Source: Lachnospiraceae bacterium (GTDB lineage: Bacteria > Bacillota > Clostridia > Lachnospirales > Lachnospiraceae). Taken from it: a DNA stretch of 64,000 nt. Of this stretch, positions 7,933-17,116 are shown piece after piece. The DNA is taken from positions 124,001-188,000 of the forward strand of contig JAFTXG010000028.1 in the NCBI GenBank assembly GCA_017461725.1, in the 5' to 3' direction. Position 1 is the stretch's first letter. The number at the start of each line of letters is the position of its first letter. Under the pieces are notes generated by a model. That model did not search any database, was not told where the DNA came from, and worked only from the letters and a program-made list of their open reading frames with translations. A program made the translations under genes and the position numbers.

Positions 7933-9797
7933 TCTGCCTCCTCCTTTCCTTGCTCCTTTTCCTGCCGTATGCCGTGACGTTTTTCATTCTGATCAGTCAG
8001 CTTCGTCACCTTCATTTTCATATCAATTGTTCCCACGTTGCTCACGTTCAGAGCATCCCGGGATATTCCGTAATTCTCCAGCTCCTGCTGTGCATTCCAA
8101 AGAGTCGCGTAAGCTCCGCGCTTCGCCAGCAATTCCTCATGAGTACCCCGCTCCACCACGCTTCCTCTGTCCATCACGTAGATACAGTCTGCAGCCGTCA
8201 CATTGGCCAGGCGGTGAGAAATCAGCAGCACCGTCTTTGTCTTGGCCAGACGGTGGATCTGATCCATAATGTCATTCTCACTCTCCACGTCGATATTGGA
8301 AGTGGCTTCGTCAAATATATATACCGGACTGTCGTGGAGCAGCGCTCTGGCCAGCGCCAGTCGCTGACACTGACCGCCGGAGAAGTTGGAGCCCTTCTCC
8401 TGAAGCTGTGTGTCCAGGCCGTTTTCACTGCGAAGGAATTCAGCCAGACGCACCTGCTCCAGAACGCTCCACAGGTCCTCATCGGTGCCTGTCGGCTTCG
8501 CCATCAGCAGATTATCGCGGACAGTGCCTTTGAACAGGTAACCTGCGTGGCCGATGTAAGTGGTAACCCTTAGCAGACGGTCCTCCTCAATCTCAGACAG
8601 CTCCACACCACCAACGGTGACGGAGCCGGTATATCCTCTGTTTCTACCGGTCAGGATATTGGCCAAAGTGGACTTTCCGCAGCCACTCTCTCCGACCACT
8701 GCCACGAAAGTACCTTTTTTCAGTGTCAGATCAATTCCCTTCAAAATCGGGCGGTCTGCCTCATAGGCAAACTGCAGGTCACTGCAGCAGATATCTATTT
8801 TTTCTGCCTCATCCACACTGCTGTCGTTGATACCCGCCTGATCATCCGGCAGATCCAGCAGCCGGAAAATCTTATCGCTGGCCGCCATACCGTTCATGGC
8901 GATGTGGAAGAAGCTGCCCAGCTGGCGCATGGGAATAAAGAAATCTGCAGAAAGCAGAATGATAAACAGGCAGCCGCCGAGAGAAATCCTTCCCGCATTA
9001 AACTGACTCACCGCAAGGATCGCACCCAGCGCAGCTCCGCCGTAGGCGATCAGGTCCATGATGGTGATGGAATTCAGCTGCATGGTCAGTACCTTCATGG
9101 TGATCCGGCGGAAATTCTCCGCCTCCCGGTTCATCTCCTCCTGCTTAAACTCATCGGCCTGGTAGATCTTGATGGTGGTCAGACCCTGGAGATTCTCGAG
9201 GAAGGTGTCACCCAGCACCGTGTACTGTCCCCAGTATTTGGACAACAGCTTTTTCGCCCAGGTCTGCACCGCCGCGATGGACACCGGGATCAGCGGCACG
9301 CAGATCAGCAGTACCGCCGCAGAGAGCAGATTCACAAAACTGAGCACCACGAACAGTGTCAGCGGTACCAGCATGGCGTAAAAAAACTGGGGCAGATAAG
9401 CACCGAAATAGGTTTCCAGCTGATCCACACCTTCCACCGCCACCTGCACTACCTCGGAGGTCTGCACCTTTTCCTTGTAGGAAACGCCCAGCTTCAAAAG
9501 CTTCTCATAAATTTTCTGCCGCAGCGTCTTTTTCACCGTCTTGGAGGAAAGATAGCTCATCCGACTGGACAGTACCGTACAGCCAAAGCGGACACCGATG
9601 GCCATCAAGGCCACCACGGCCACGAACACAATATCCTCTCTGTCCGCTGTCTTTTCAAACAGTTTCTGGAGCAGATCAGTAAACGCTCCCATCATGGCAA
9701 TATTCGCCCCCAGGGAACACCACTGAGCTGCCACATTTCCTGCTATGTACTTCTTACTCTCGCTGACCGTGCCGATCAGCCGCTTATTGATCATCAT
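7929..9797 (-). CDS. CydD-like ABC exporter half (permease-ATPase)
   Basis: A 622-residue half-transporter, first in the operon. Membrane domain about residues 18-310; ATPase with GESGCGKST (~380), FSGGQCQRLALAR (~482), VYIFDEATSNID (~505) and LLISHRLA (~540). A ~55-residue polar tail after the ATPase is unusual and includes a charged EKRHGIRQEKEQGKEE run. The start ATG-ATG follows a weak AAGGA. Partner of the next gene. Likely regulated from the palindromic operator about 170 bases upstream. Confidence 0.85.
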   Translation of the reverse strand: MMINKRLIGTVSESKKYIAGNVAAQWCSLGANIAMMGAFTDLLQKLFEKTADREDIVFVAVVALMAIGVRFGCTVLSSRMSYLSSKTVKKTLRQKIYEKLLKLGVSYKEKVQTSEVVQVAVEGVDQLETYFGAYLPQFFYAMLVPLTLFVVLSFVNLLSAAVLLICVPLIPVSIAAVQTWAKKLLSKYWGQYTVLGDTFLENLQGLTTIKIYQADEFKQEEMNREAENFRRITMKVLTMQLNSITIMDLIAYGGAALGAILAVSQFNAGRISLGGCLFIILLSADFFIPMRQLGSFFHIAMNGMAASDKIFRLLDLPDDQAGINDSSVDEAEKIDICCSDLQFAYEADRPILKGIDLTLKKGTFVAVVGESGCGKSTLANILTGRNRGYTGSVTVGGVELSEIEEDRLLRVTTYIGHAGYLFKGTVRDNLLMAKPTGTDEDLWSVLEQVRLAEFLRSENGLDTQLQEKGSNFSGGQCQRLALARALLHDSPVYIFDEATSNIDVESENDIMDQIHRLAKTKTVLLISHRLANVTAADCIYVMDRGSVVERGTHEELLAKRGAYATLWNAQQELENYGISRDALNVSNVGTIDMKMKVTKLTDQNEKRHGIRQEKEQGKEEAE

Positions 9798-9842
9798 CGC
9801 TTAACGTTCCTTTTCATTAATTGTGGTTGGACTCATTTGGGG

Positions 9843-10007
9843 GTAACTATGGTTTACTTTCGCAAGTTAGTCGCCCCTAATTGCAAAGATAAAAATAAAG
9901 CTCGCCCTTGAGCCGCTTTCGCCGCTAGCCGCCTTTGTTCTTTTAGCGGGCAAGCGTTAGTCTTTACTAACCATAGTTAGTTTAGCATAACCATCTGTAA
10001 AAGTCAA
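9843..10007 (-). promoter_or_regulatory. Promoter and palindromic operators of the ABC/YgbA/YbaN operon
   Basis: On the minus strand TTGACT (10002-10007) and TAAACT (9979-9984) are 17 bases apart. Overlapping the -10 is the palindrome CTAACCATAGTTAG (9967-9980), with a further CTAAC half-site next to it, so that half-sites alternate CTAAC/GTTAG/CTAAC. A second related palindrome, GTAACTATGGTTTAC (9843-9857), lies near the gene and is an inverted copy of the first. The arrangement resembles DtxR-family iron or manganese boxes. The ~170-base leader between also holds GC-rich stems. Regulator identity is inferred. Confidence 0.6.
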
Positions 10008-10021
10008 TTCCGGGGCCAACC

Positions 10022-10051
10022 AAAAAAAAGGCCGTCTCCAGCCCTTTTTTT
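10022..10051 (-). terminator. Intrinsic terminator after the EamA unit
   Basis: On the minus strand an A-run and GGGC, a seven-base loop, then GGCC and eight Ts. The A and T runs extend the stem, so the structure could stop transcription from both directions. It follows the 42-codon ORF by about 20 bases. Confidence 0.75.
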
Positions 10052-10072
10052 CAGCACATATATCTACACTAA

Positions 10073-10201
10073 TCACTGTTCCTTTTTCAAATGATACACC
10101 AGTGATACCATCGCGAACACCGTCAAAACGATGCCGATGATCAGCTGGAGCACCCAGTTACCGCCGAGCCGGTACGCGGGCTTTGACAAATTAAAGCTCA
10201 T
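10073..10201 (-). CDS. Small single-span membrane protein, coupled to EamA gene
   Basis: A 42-codon ORF starting MSFNLSKPAYRLGGNW and containing one hydrophobic helix of about 20 residues (LQLIIGIVLTVFAMVSLVYH) with a basic C-terminus (LKKEQ). Its ATG lies inside the last codons of the EamA gene (an 11-base overlap), and a strong terminator follows its stop, so it fills the otherwise empty 3' end of the transcript. No ribosome site of its own is visible; coupling would be needed. I do not recognise a family; it could also be the remnant of a longer C-terminus. Confidence 0.45.
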   Translation of the reverse strand: MSFNLSKPAYRLGGNWVLQLIIGIVLTVFAMVSLVYHLKKEQ

Positions 10202-11051
10202 TCCACAGCGTAAACCCTAAGATCAGCCCACCGCCGACCACCTGCCACAGAGTCATCGCCTCGCCGAGCAGTACCACAGACACCAGCACCGCCACCAGCG
10301 GATCGATGTAGCTTAAGATGGCCGCCTTCTGCCCCTGCAGTTCCTTCAGAGAAGAAAAATACAGGCAATAAGTGATCCCCGTATGTACCAGACCGACGAT
10401 TAAGAGGCACACCCAGCCGGTCCCGCTGAGAGAACCGAGGGTCACACCGCTGGTGGATGCCACATAAGGCACCAGCACAAGGATCGCCGCCAGAAACTGC
10501 AAAAATGTCCGGTGGATACCCTCCACCTTTTTGATGAATTTGTTCACTAAAATAACGGTCGCGTAGAAGCAGGCCGCCCCCAGACCGAACAGAATACCGG
10601 TCATATTGCTGCCGCCCTGTCCCATATCGCCGATCCCGGTGATCATCACCAGTCCTACGGTGGACATGACAAAGCAGATGATCTGCTTCGCCGTCAACTT
10701 TTCCTTAAACAAAAACGGGCACACCGCCGTCACGATCACCGGCGCAAAATAATAGCTGAGCGTCGCCACCGAGACCGTCGTATATTTGTACGCCTCAAAC
10801 AGCAATATCCAGTTGATGCCCATGGCCATACCGGATACCAAAAGCAGCGGAATCTCCTTTTTGATCTCCTTAAACGGGATCCTCTGACCGGTCACCGCCA
10901 GATAAATCGCGATCAGTGCTGCAGCCATGATGGCGCGGTACAGGGCCAGTTCGCCGGAGCTCACGGAAATATTGCGCACAAACAGTCCGATGGTGCCAAA
11001 CACCGTCATCGAAATGATCAGCATGATTCGTGGGTTGGTCATTTTTTTCAT
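10191..11051 (-). CDS. EamA/DMT family transporter
   Basis: A 286-residue protein with ten predicted membrane helices arranged as two EamA repeats (about residues 8-135 and 150-284). The second repeat ends with the usual GEAMTLWQVVGGGLILGF. Members move amino acids or other metabolites; the substrate is unknown. The start ATG lies a few bases after GGAAGAG. The gene appears to be the first of a two-ORF transcript ending at the terminator near 10.03 kb. Confidence 0.85.
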   Translation of the reverse strand: MKKMTNPRIMLIISMTVFGTIGLFVRNISVSSGELALYRAIMAAALIAIYLAVTGQRIPFKEIKKEIPLLLVSGMAMGINWILLFEAYKYTTVSVATLSYYFAPVIVTAVCPFLFKEKLTAKQIICFVMSTVGLVMITGIGDMGQGGSNMTGILFGLGAACFYATVILVNKFIKKVEGIHRTFLQFLAAILVLVPYVASTSGVTLGSLSGTGWVCLLIVGLVHTGITYCLYFSSLKELQGQKAAILSYIDPLVAVLVSVVLLGEAMTLWQVVGGGLILGFTLWNEL

Positions 11052-11230
11052 GATGTCTCTTCCTCTCTCGTCCGTGGTAAATCCGCGATATCCTCATATG
11101 ATTCCAGCGAATCACCGAACACGCTTCTTCACTAATTCTGTCTCCTATCGCGATGATTGTGCATTATATCGCACTTTGCAAACAGCGTCAACTGACTTTT
11201 CCGCCAGTTGACGCCGTCTCATCACCGCTA

Positions 11231-12004
11231 TCAATAGAATCCTTTTTCCTTTAAATAATCATAGCTCATTTTCATAGACGCGAAGGGATCCCGCTTACAG
11301 CGATCCTGCTCCACCAGCGCCCACTTCACACCGGCCTCGTCACAGGCATCAATGATCTCATCCCAGTCCAGATTTCCCATACCGACCTCGGCCATCTCCG
11401 GTTTAAATCCGATCTCCGGGTCGATTATAAAGTCTTTGAAATGAACAGCCATGGCCCTCTCACCCATCCTGCGGATAAACTTCGCCGGATTTATTCCGCC
11501 ATACTGCAGCCAGTAGGTATCCACAATAAACCGGAAATTATCCGGGTTTGTCTCTGCCATCAACCGATCCATGGTAAATTTGCCGTCAAACTTTGCAAAC
11601 TCAAAGGCGTGATTGTGATAGCCGAAATACAGTCCTTCGCTTTTCAGGATCTCAGCGACTTTGTTTGCCTCGTCAATAAACCGGCTGACGCTGTCCGCAC
11701 TTTCCCGATACTCCTTCGGCATGGACCCAACACCGCAGAGCTCACAGCCCAGAGTCCGGTTATAGTCCATTACCCAGTCCGGTCGATTCAGAAAATCCTC
11801 AAAGCCCCTGTGGGTGGTCACCACCTCCAGCTCATAATCATCCAGAACCGCCCGCATCTCCTTCGCCTCCAGCGGAGTGCCTGAAATCTGGACGATCTTG
11901 TAGCCCATCTCATGCACCTTGCGGCAGCTTTGCGCAAACTCGTTTACGGTCTTTGTGTAATCTCTCAGCGTATAATACTGTGCGCCTATCCGTCTGTCCA
12001 TCAT
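11231..12004 (-). CDS. Sugar phosphate isomerase/epimerase (TIM barrel)
   Basis: A ~257-residue protein of the xylose-isomerase-like/AP-endonuclease-2 TIM barrel family, starting MMDRRIGAQYYTLRDY. Metal-ligand-like residues are visible in YFGYHNHAFEF (a His pair), FIVDTYWLQYGG (Asp), AVHFKDF (His) and WALVEQDR (Glu). The longer frame has no ribosome site; GGAGGGCGG just before the double ATG fixes the start. It is the last gene of a three-gene operon with a dehydrogenase and a second isomerase, suggesting conversion of an unusual sugar or inositol. Confidence 0.85.
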   Translation of the reverse strand: MMDRRIGAQYYTLRDYTKTVNEFAQSCRKVHEMGYKIVQISGTPLEAKEMRAVLDDYELEVVTTHRGFEDFLNRPDWVMDYNRTLGCELCGVGSMPKEYRESADSVSRFIDEANKVAEILKSEGLYFGYHNHAFEFAKFDGKFTMDRLMAETNPDNFRFIVDTYWLQYGGINPAKFIRRMGERAMAVHFKDFIIDPEIGFKPEMAEVGMGNLDWDEIIDACDEAGVKWALVEQDRCKRDPFASMKMSYDYLKEKGFY

Positions 12005-12017
12005 AGTCCGCCCTCCA

Positions 12018-13178
12018 TCAGTAGGTATTATTGGTATCTGCCACCACCTGTGACTCACGCTTTACCACAGTAGAATGGTTAATTTTCTCCTGCAGCAGTT
12101 CATAAAACCGCTCGTCCGGGAAATGCTTCACATCCACGGTCTCTCCGGTCCATGCACTTAAGTGGATTGCATTGGAGATGGTCAGTCCCCTGATGCCATC
12201 CTCACCCTTTGCCAGCAGTTCGGTCCCCTTAAACAGGGCGTCGGCAAAGTTGTTCAGAATGCCCACATGCTTCGTTCCGCCGGAGAAATCGGCGGGGATT
12301 TTGCACTCCCAGCACTCCGGTTTCCCGAAAGGCATTGTATTGATCTCATTGAATGCGCGCTCAGAAATCACATTGCGATGGAAGATCAGCTGATTCTTTT
12401 CCACCACAATCCTGCCCATATCGCAGGCAATCTCCAGCCGGTTTGTTCCGGGCGCTTCCCCGGTGGAGGTGATATACTGACCGGTGGTACCGTTGTCGTA
12501 CTCGAAAAACGCAGCGACATCATCCTCCACTTCGATATTATAATACTTGCCGAAGCTGGCTCTGGCGTAGATTCTGTCCGGCATGCCAAACATCCACTGC
12601 CACAGGTCAAGCTGATGAGGATTCTGGTTGATCAGCGCTCCACCGCCCTCCGTCTTCCAGGTCGAGCGCCAGGTACTGCTGTCGTGATAGGCCTGAGGCC
12701 TGTACCAGTCGGTCACGATCCAGGTAATTCGTTTGATATGTCCCAAATCCCCCCGCTCGATCATCTCCTTCAGTTTCTGGTACACCGGGTTTGTCCGCTG
12801 GTTATACATAATGCCGAACAGTTTTCCCGACTTGGCCGCCGCCTCGTTCATCTCCTTCACCTGCTTTGTGTACACACCCGCCGGCTTTTCGGTGATGACA
12901 TTGAGCCCGTAGGAAAAAGCTTCGATGGCCATGGACGGGTGCAGGTAGTGTGGAACCGCGATCAGCACGGTATCGCAGGTTCCGCTTTTGAATAAATCAG
13001 TTGCCTGCTCATATACCGGAATGTCCGGATACTTGGCCTTTACCGCCGCTCGCCTCTCAGGCGAGATATCACACACTGCTCCCAGCTCCATCATCGGAAC
13101 TCTGCCGGCCATCAGATTGGCCGCATGGGAGGTTCCCATATTCCCAAAGCCGATCAGTCCAAGCTTAATCTTTTTCAT
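12018..13178 (-). CDS. Gfo/Idh/MocA family oxidoreductase
   Basis: A 386-residue NAD(P)-dependent dehydrogenase. The N-terminal Rossmann domain begins with GLIGFGNMGTSHA, and the family EKP motif is in NVITEKPAGVY (~residue 97). The C-terminal domain carries a HDSSTW block and a conserved NQNPHQLDLWQW stretch that supplies the active-site His. The substrate is probably a sugar or cyclitol. AGGAGG precedes the ATG. The gene is flanked by two isomerase-like genes in one operon, typical of inositol- or rare-sugar-type catabolic sets, though no transporter is present. Confidence 0.87.
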   Translation of the reverse strand: MKKIKLGLIGFGNMGTSHAANLMAGRVPMMELGAVCDISPERRAAVKAKYPDIPVYEQATDLFKSGTCDTVLIAVPHYLHPSMAIEAFSYGLNVITEKPAGVYTKQVKEMNEAAAKSGKLFGIMYNQRTNPVYQKLKEMIERGDLGHIKRITWIVTDWYRPQAYHDSSTWRSTWKTEGGGALINQNPHQLDLWQWMFGMPDRIYARASFGKYYNIEVEDDVAAFFEYDNGTTGQYITSTGEAPGTNRLEIACDMGRIVVEKNQLIFHRNVISERAFNEINTMPFGKPECWECKIPADFSGGTKHVGILNNFADALFKGTELLAKGEDGIRGLTISNAIHLSAWTGETVDVKHFPDERFYELLQEKINHSTVVKRESQVVADTNNTY

Positions 13179-13215
13179 ATCGCTATCCTCCTTTGTTTGT
13201 GTTCATCCATCACAG

Positions 13216-14073
13216 TTATACGAGAATCCTGTTTAAGATATTCTCCAATGCGTTGTATGCCAGGGTAAAGGTACCCTCTCCGCCCTCCGGCAGATCCTTC
13301 ATCTTGTCGTCCAGCTCCAGCGCCGCCAATCCGGCAAAATTGCCCAGATGAGGCTCCAGACTCAGGAACCCATCATATCCGTTTTTGAACAGATCACCCA
13401 GAATATACTCCACATTTCCGTCACCGAAGCCCGCTGGAACTACCTTTCCGTCAGATGCGTCCGCATCCTTAATGTGCATGTAAGCGATATAAGATTTTAA
13501 CTGTTCGTAAGCCGCTGCGGTGTCCTGATGGCACTGAACAAAATTGGCCGGATCAAAGACAGCCTTGAAATGACTGCCGGAAAGCTCCCTCATCAGATCA
13601 ACACACCGCTCCACGGTATCCCCATAAATATCCTTCTCATTTTCGTGGAGCAGCACAATATCATGTTCTTCCGCATAGCTGATCATCCGTCTTAGCCGTG
13701 CCAGCACCTCCGCCCGCTCCGACTCCGTCCACTCCGGACCTCCCACATGATAAAAGCTGAACAGGCGGATATATCCGGCCTCCAGTGCTTTTGCGGTCTG
13801 CACCACCTTCCTGAACAGTGCAAAATGCTCCTCGAAGGGCTCCTCCAGCTTTACCTTCCCGATGGGCGAGCCGATGGAGGACACCTTGATTCCGTACCGA
13901 TCCATGCACGCTTTCAGTTCGCATACTTCCGCCTCAGACAACAGGGAAATATTTTTTCCGTCAATTCCCCTCGGCTCAAAATACCGGATCCCCAGTTTGT
14001 TCAGCACCTGAAACTGGACCTCCACCGCCTCCGCGATCTCGTCGGAGAAACCGCTGATTTTGTCGTAGATCAT
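13216..14073 (-). CDS. Sugar phosphate isomerase/epimerase (TIM barrel)
   Basis: A ~285-residue second TIM-barrel isomerase, first gene of the operon. Starts MIYDKISGFSDEIAEA after AAAAGGGGATAAG; an upstream in-frame ATG lacks this site. Candidate metal ligands: DIVLLHENEKD (His, Glu), KAVFDPANFVQ (Asp), YMHIKDAD (His) and FLSLEPH (Glu). A LRYFEPRGIDGKN-like early segment is common in proteins near Gfo/Idh/MocA enzymes. It probably acts on a ketose or inosose; specificity is not deducible. Confidence 0.85.
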   Translation of the reverse strand: MIYDKISGFSDEIAEAVEVQFQVLNKLGIRYFEPRGIDGKNISLLSEAEVCELKACMDRYGIKVSSIGSPIGKVKLEEPFEEHFALFRKVVQTAKALEAGYIRLFSFYHVGGPEWTESERAEVLARLRRMISYAEEHDIVLLHENEKDIYGDTVERCVDLMRELSGSHFKAVFDPANFVQCHQDTAAAYEQLKSYIAYMHIKDADASDGKVVPAGFGDGNVEYILGDLFKNGYDGFLSLEPHLGNFAGLAALELDDKMKDLPEGGEGTFTLAYNALENILNRILV

Positions 14074-14293
14074 AATCTTATCCCCTTTTTCATCATCCAT
14101 GATTTTTGGCTGCAACTTCAAATCACCATGATTTTATCACATTATTTTCAAGTTCTCTTTCGATTTATTGACCTGATTATTGCAATTCTTGTTCTATTAT
14201 ATTAAAATCAGATTATAACCACATAAACCCTCCGCAGTCATGACATTCCCGGATGCAGACCAGTCATGATTGCAAAAAATGAATCGAGGACAG

Positions 14294-15097
14294 ATGATGA
14301 AAACACATGATTACACCATATCAGAGACGATTACCGACCATCCATCCAGCAAAAAGTTTTATCTGCACAATCACGATGACTATGAGATCCTGCTGTTTTT
14401 GAACGGTGATGCCCGATATGTGGTGGAAGAAAGAACCTATTCACTGGAGCCCTATGACATCATCATTATCCGAAAGCACGAGATGCATCGGATCTATCAC
14501 CACAGCGACACCTTATATCGCCGCTACATTCTCATGATCTCGCCGCAGTTTTTCCAGAACAATGGGTGCCCTGAGTATGAAGCACAGTTTTTGAATGCCT
14601 CCTCCGACGTTGGGAATAAAATCTCCGGGGATGTGGTCCGCTCCAGCGGGCTTTACGATGCATTTCTGCGCTACAAGAAATATTCCGAAAACTTCACGAT
14701 CGACCGCAATACCCCTGTGCTCAAATCAATCCTGACGGAAATTCTGTACCTGATCAACCAGACCACCGGATTTCAGGTGTCCGATCTGTCCGGAAGCCCC
14801 ATCAATCCCGTGATCTCCTACCTGAACAGCAGCTATACCGAGGATATTACCCTTGACCAGTTGGAGGAGCAGTTTTTCCTGTCCAAGTATTATCTCTGCC
14901 GGATGTTCCGAAAAGCCACTGGGCTTACCATCCACGAATATCTCCGCCACAAACGTCTGACCAGAGTAAGAGAACTGAAAAAAGAAGGAAAGAGCATCGG
15001 TGAAGCCGCACAGTTGTCCGGCTTTCGCGATTACTCTTCCTTTTATCGTGCCTATATGAAAGAATACGGTATGCCGCCCGGGAAGGGGCTGATGTAG
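14294..15097 (+). CDS. AraC-family transcriptional regulator
   Basis: A ~267-residue regulator, divergent from the isomerase/dehydrogenase operon it probably controls. The N-terminal cupin (residues ~5-100) has a sugar-binding-type YLHNHDDYEILLF motif and the RKHEMHRIYHH segment. The C-terminal double HTH includes ITLDQLEEQFFLSKYYLCRMFRKATG-like helices and the AQLSGFRDYSSFYRAYMKEYG signature ending in PG. The start after GAGGACAG is preferred over ATG codons eight or more residues upstream. Confidence 0.88.
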   Translation: MMKTHDYTISETITDHPSSKKFYLHNHDDYEILLFLNGDARYVVEERTYSLEPYDIIIIRKHEMHRIYHHSDTLYRRYILMISPQFFQNNGCPEYEAQFLNASSDVGNKISGDVVRSSGLYDAFLRYKKYSENFTIDRNTPVLKSILTEILYLINQTTGFQVSDLSGSPINPVISYLNSSYTEDITLDQLEEQFFLSKYYLCRMFRKATGLTIHEYLRHKRLTRVRELKKEGKSIGEAAQLSGFRDYSSFYRAYMKEYGMPPGKGLM

Positions 15098-15181
15098 GGA
15101 CGCACTGCTTTAACCGTCAGTGCGTTGACTCACTGTATTTTGTAACCTCCGTTCACCGCGTGTGTTCACTCCCAGCACGGG

Positions 15182-16156
15182 TTACTTCGCCTCGTGCTCC
15201 TCCAGCGCCTTCCCCAGTTCCTCGGCATAACACATAAATCCGATATCGCCCGGATGAACCCGTCCATCCTCGTAAAGGCTGGTGTCGTGTGGTACAAAAT
15301 TGATACCGTCGATGACGGTAACCCCGGGAATACTCTCCCCGACGCGCTTTACCACCTGTCTCGCCTCATCAAATGTCATGACAGCGTTCTCCCGATCCTG
15401 ATCCTTGCGCCAGATGGGCAGAATCATATACACGCGGCTGTTCGGATACAGACCGACCAGCTTGTTCATGTAGGCTGTGGCATTTCCTTCGATATCCACG
15501 CCTCCCGCCCAGTCGTTGGTGCCGTAGGCCACCAGAACCATATCCGCGTCGGGAAGAATCTCTCCGTCCAGATAATCCTCGTTAAACATGGATCCACCGA
15601 TGGCCTGATTGACACAGATGGCATCATACTTTCGGACGATCTGATTAGCATAGCAGAGACTGGGACAGTCTGAAGAATACCCCTGAGTGATGGAATCGCC
15701 CAGGAAAAGGATCTTTTTCTCCTTCTTCACCGGCTCGAACACTGCTCCGTCTGTTATACAGAAATTGCCGATCTTCGTCTCGTAGAGACAGGGCAGATAC
15801 ACGGTGACACGCTTCATTCCCTCGCTCATATCAAAGGCAATATGCCCCGCATCCTCTAAGATATCCATCTTTCCGGTGTGGAACATCAGCCGGTCATTCA
15901 CCCGGATATCAAAGAAGCACAGCTTTTTGCCGGAACCGATCCTCACCCGGTAATCAAACTCCAGCTGTGTGGCATCCGTATAAAAATCAATGGTCATACA
16001 GGAGGCGGATCTGGCTCTGATCAGATAACCCTCCTCCCCCTGTCGTCTCTCCAACTGTCTCTTACTAAACCGGAAGGGAAAGAGAAATCCCTCGTCCTCC
16101 TCAATCCGAACTGCACCAAACAGTGCCTTTGCCAGACTTTTGTTTTCTATTTTCAT
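15182..16156 (-). CDS. SGNH/GDSL-family hydrolase
   Basis: A 324-residue two-domain esterase. After an N-terminal beta-rich domain (residues ~1-145), the SGNH blocks appear in order: ILFLGDSITQGY (nucleophile Ser), a Gly block in NQAIGGSMF, VAYGTNDW (Asn), and the closing DGRVHPGD (Asp/His). No signal peptide, so it is cytoplasmic. This type often deacetylates sugars; proximity to the sugar operon fits, but the substrate is unknown. GGGAGGAG precedes the ATG. Confidence 0.85.
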   Translation of the reverse strand: MKIENKSLAKALFGAVRIEEDEGFLFPFRFSKRQLERRQGEEGYLIRARSASCMTIDFYTDATQLEFDYRVRIGSGKKLCFFDIRVNDRLMFHTGKMDILEDAGHIAFDMSEGMKRVTVYLPCLYETKIGNFCITDGAVFEPVKKEKKILFLGDSITQGYSSDCPSLCYANQIVRKYDAICVNQAIGGSMFNEDYLDGEILPDADMVLVAYGTNDWAGGVDIEGNATAYMNKLVGLYPNSRVYMILPIWRKDQDRENAVMTFDEARQVVKRVGESIPGVTVIDGINFVPHDTSLYEDGRVHPGDIGFMCYAEELGKALEEHEAK

Positions 16157-16253
16157 CTATTTCTCCTCCCGTTGTCATTGATTGTCATATCTTTCCATAT
16201 CCGTTTTGCGTCATATCTTAATCTACGACCTCATCTCGGACATTAATGCCTCA

Positions 16254-17116
16254 TCACTTATCCAGAACAGCAAACATCTCCGCCCACACGTTCTCATCCT
16301 GCGCAGTCATCCGCTGCCAGTCAAAGCTGTCCACGAAAGCCTTTTTCTGCTCTTCGGTGACCAGTTCTTTCTTTTTCAGCTTCTTCGTCAGCTGCCCGGT
16401 GTACTCGCCGAGATAGTTCACCGCATCCACCGTGTAGTTGGGATTGTGTTTTTTGCCCTCCACCAGCATCAGCCGAATATTTTCCTTTTCCGCAAGACCT
16501 TTCTTCAGAACATCGTAATGAAACTCCCGTTTCACCAGCGGATCATCGGCGGAGTATTCCGCCGAAATTCTGATGGAGCATCTGGCTCACCGACACAAAC
16601 CCGCACATGGCCACCACATGACGCAGGTCCGGGTGAAGGGCTGCCACATTCATGGTGGAGAAGGCTCCCCAGCTGTGACCCACAACCGAGAACCTCATCT
16701 TTTCATACTTCGAATCAGCCTTCAGCGTCTTTAAACAGGTGTCCAGATCATTCAGCGACTGGGCAAAGCCGTTGGTGCACTCGCCGCCGGACTCCATACA
16801 GCCGGTGTGATCGTAGGCAAACACCAGATACCCGTGGCGGGCCAGCATCTCAATCTCCCTCATGTAGGAGCGATGTCCTCCGCCCATGCCGTGGTCAAAC
16901 ACCACCAGTCTGCCGGGAAGCGGCTCTCCATAGTGATAAAAATATCCCTGCAGAGCATGTCCGGCCTTTGCCGTAAACCCGTACGATTCCTGAACAAGGC
17001 CCGGAAAATCGCTTTCCCTCCCATTTTCTTTGGTTCAGGTAATCCCAAACCCTTTTATTTTCTTGTTTGCCACATTTATGTTGCTCAGCCAAAGCCTTGT
17101 CACGGCAGCGCTTCAT
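16254..17116 (-). pseudogene. Alpha/beta hydrolase, frameshifted and internally deleted
   Basis: Pieces of one hydrolase lie in successive frames. The ATG at 17116 overlaps the MutS-like stop (ATGA). About 28 codons later the reading frame must shift by one to reach ESYGFTAKAGHALQGYFYHY and the LVVFDHGMGGGHRSY oxyanion region with the nucleophile elbow GHSWG. That frame ends near 16543, and the next begins in SADDPLVKREFHYDV and carries the catalytic His in GKKHNP. The ~70 residues normally between are missing, at the near-palindrome GGCGGAATACTCCGCC. The catalytic Ser, Asp and His are all still encoded but cannot be joined. Confidence 0.72.

Noticed and set aside
8904-9911. Long plus-strand frame opposite the CydD-like gene
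   Set aside because: His/Gln-rich translation of the complementary strand of a clear ABC transporter; typical shadow.
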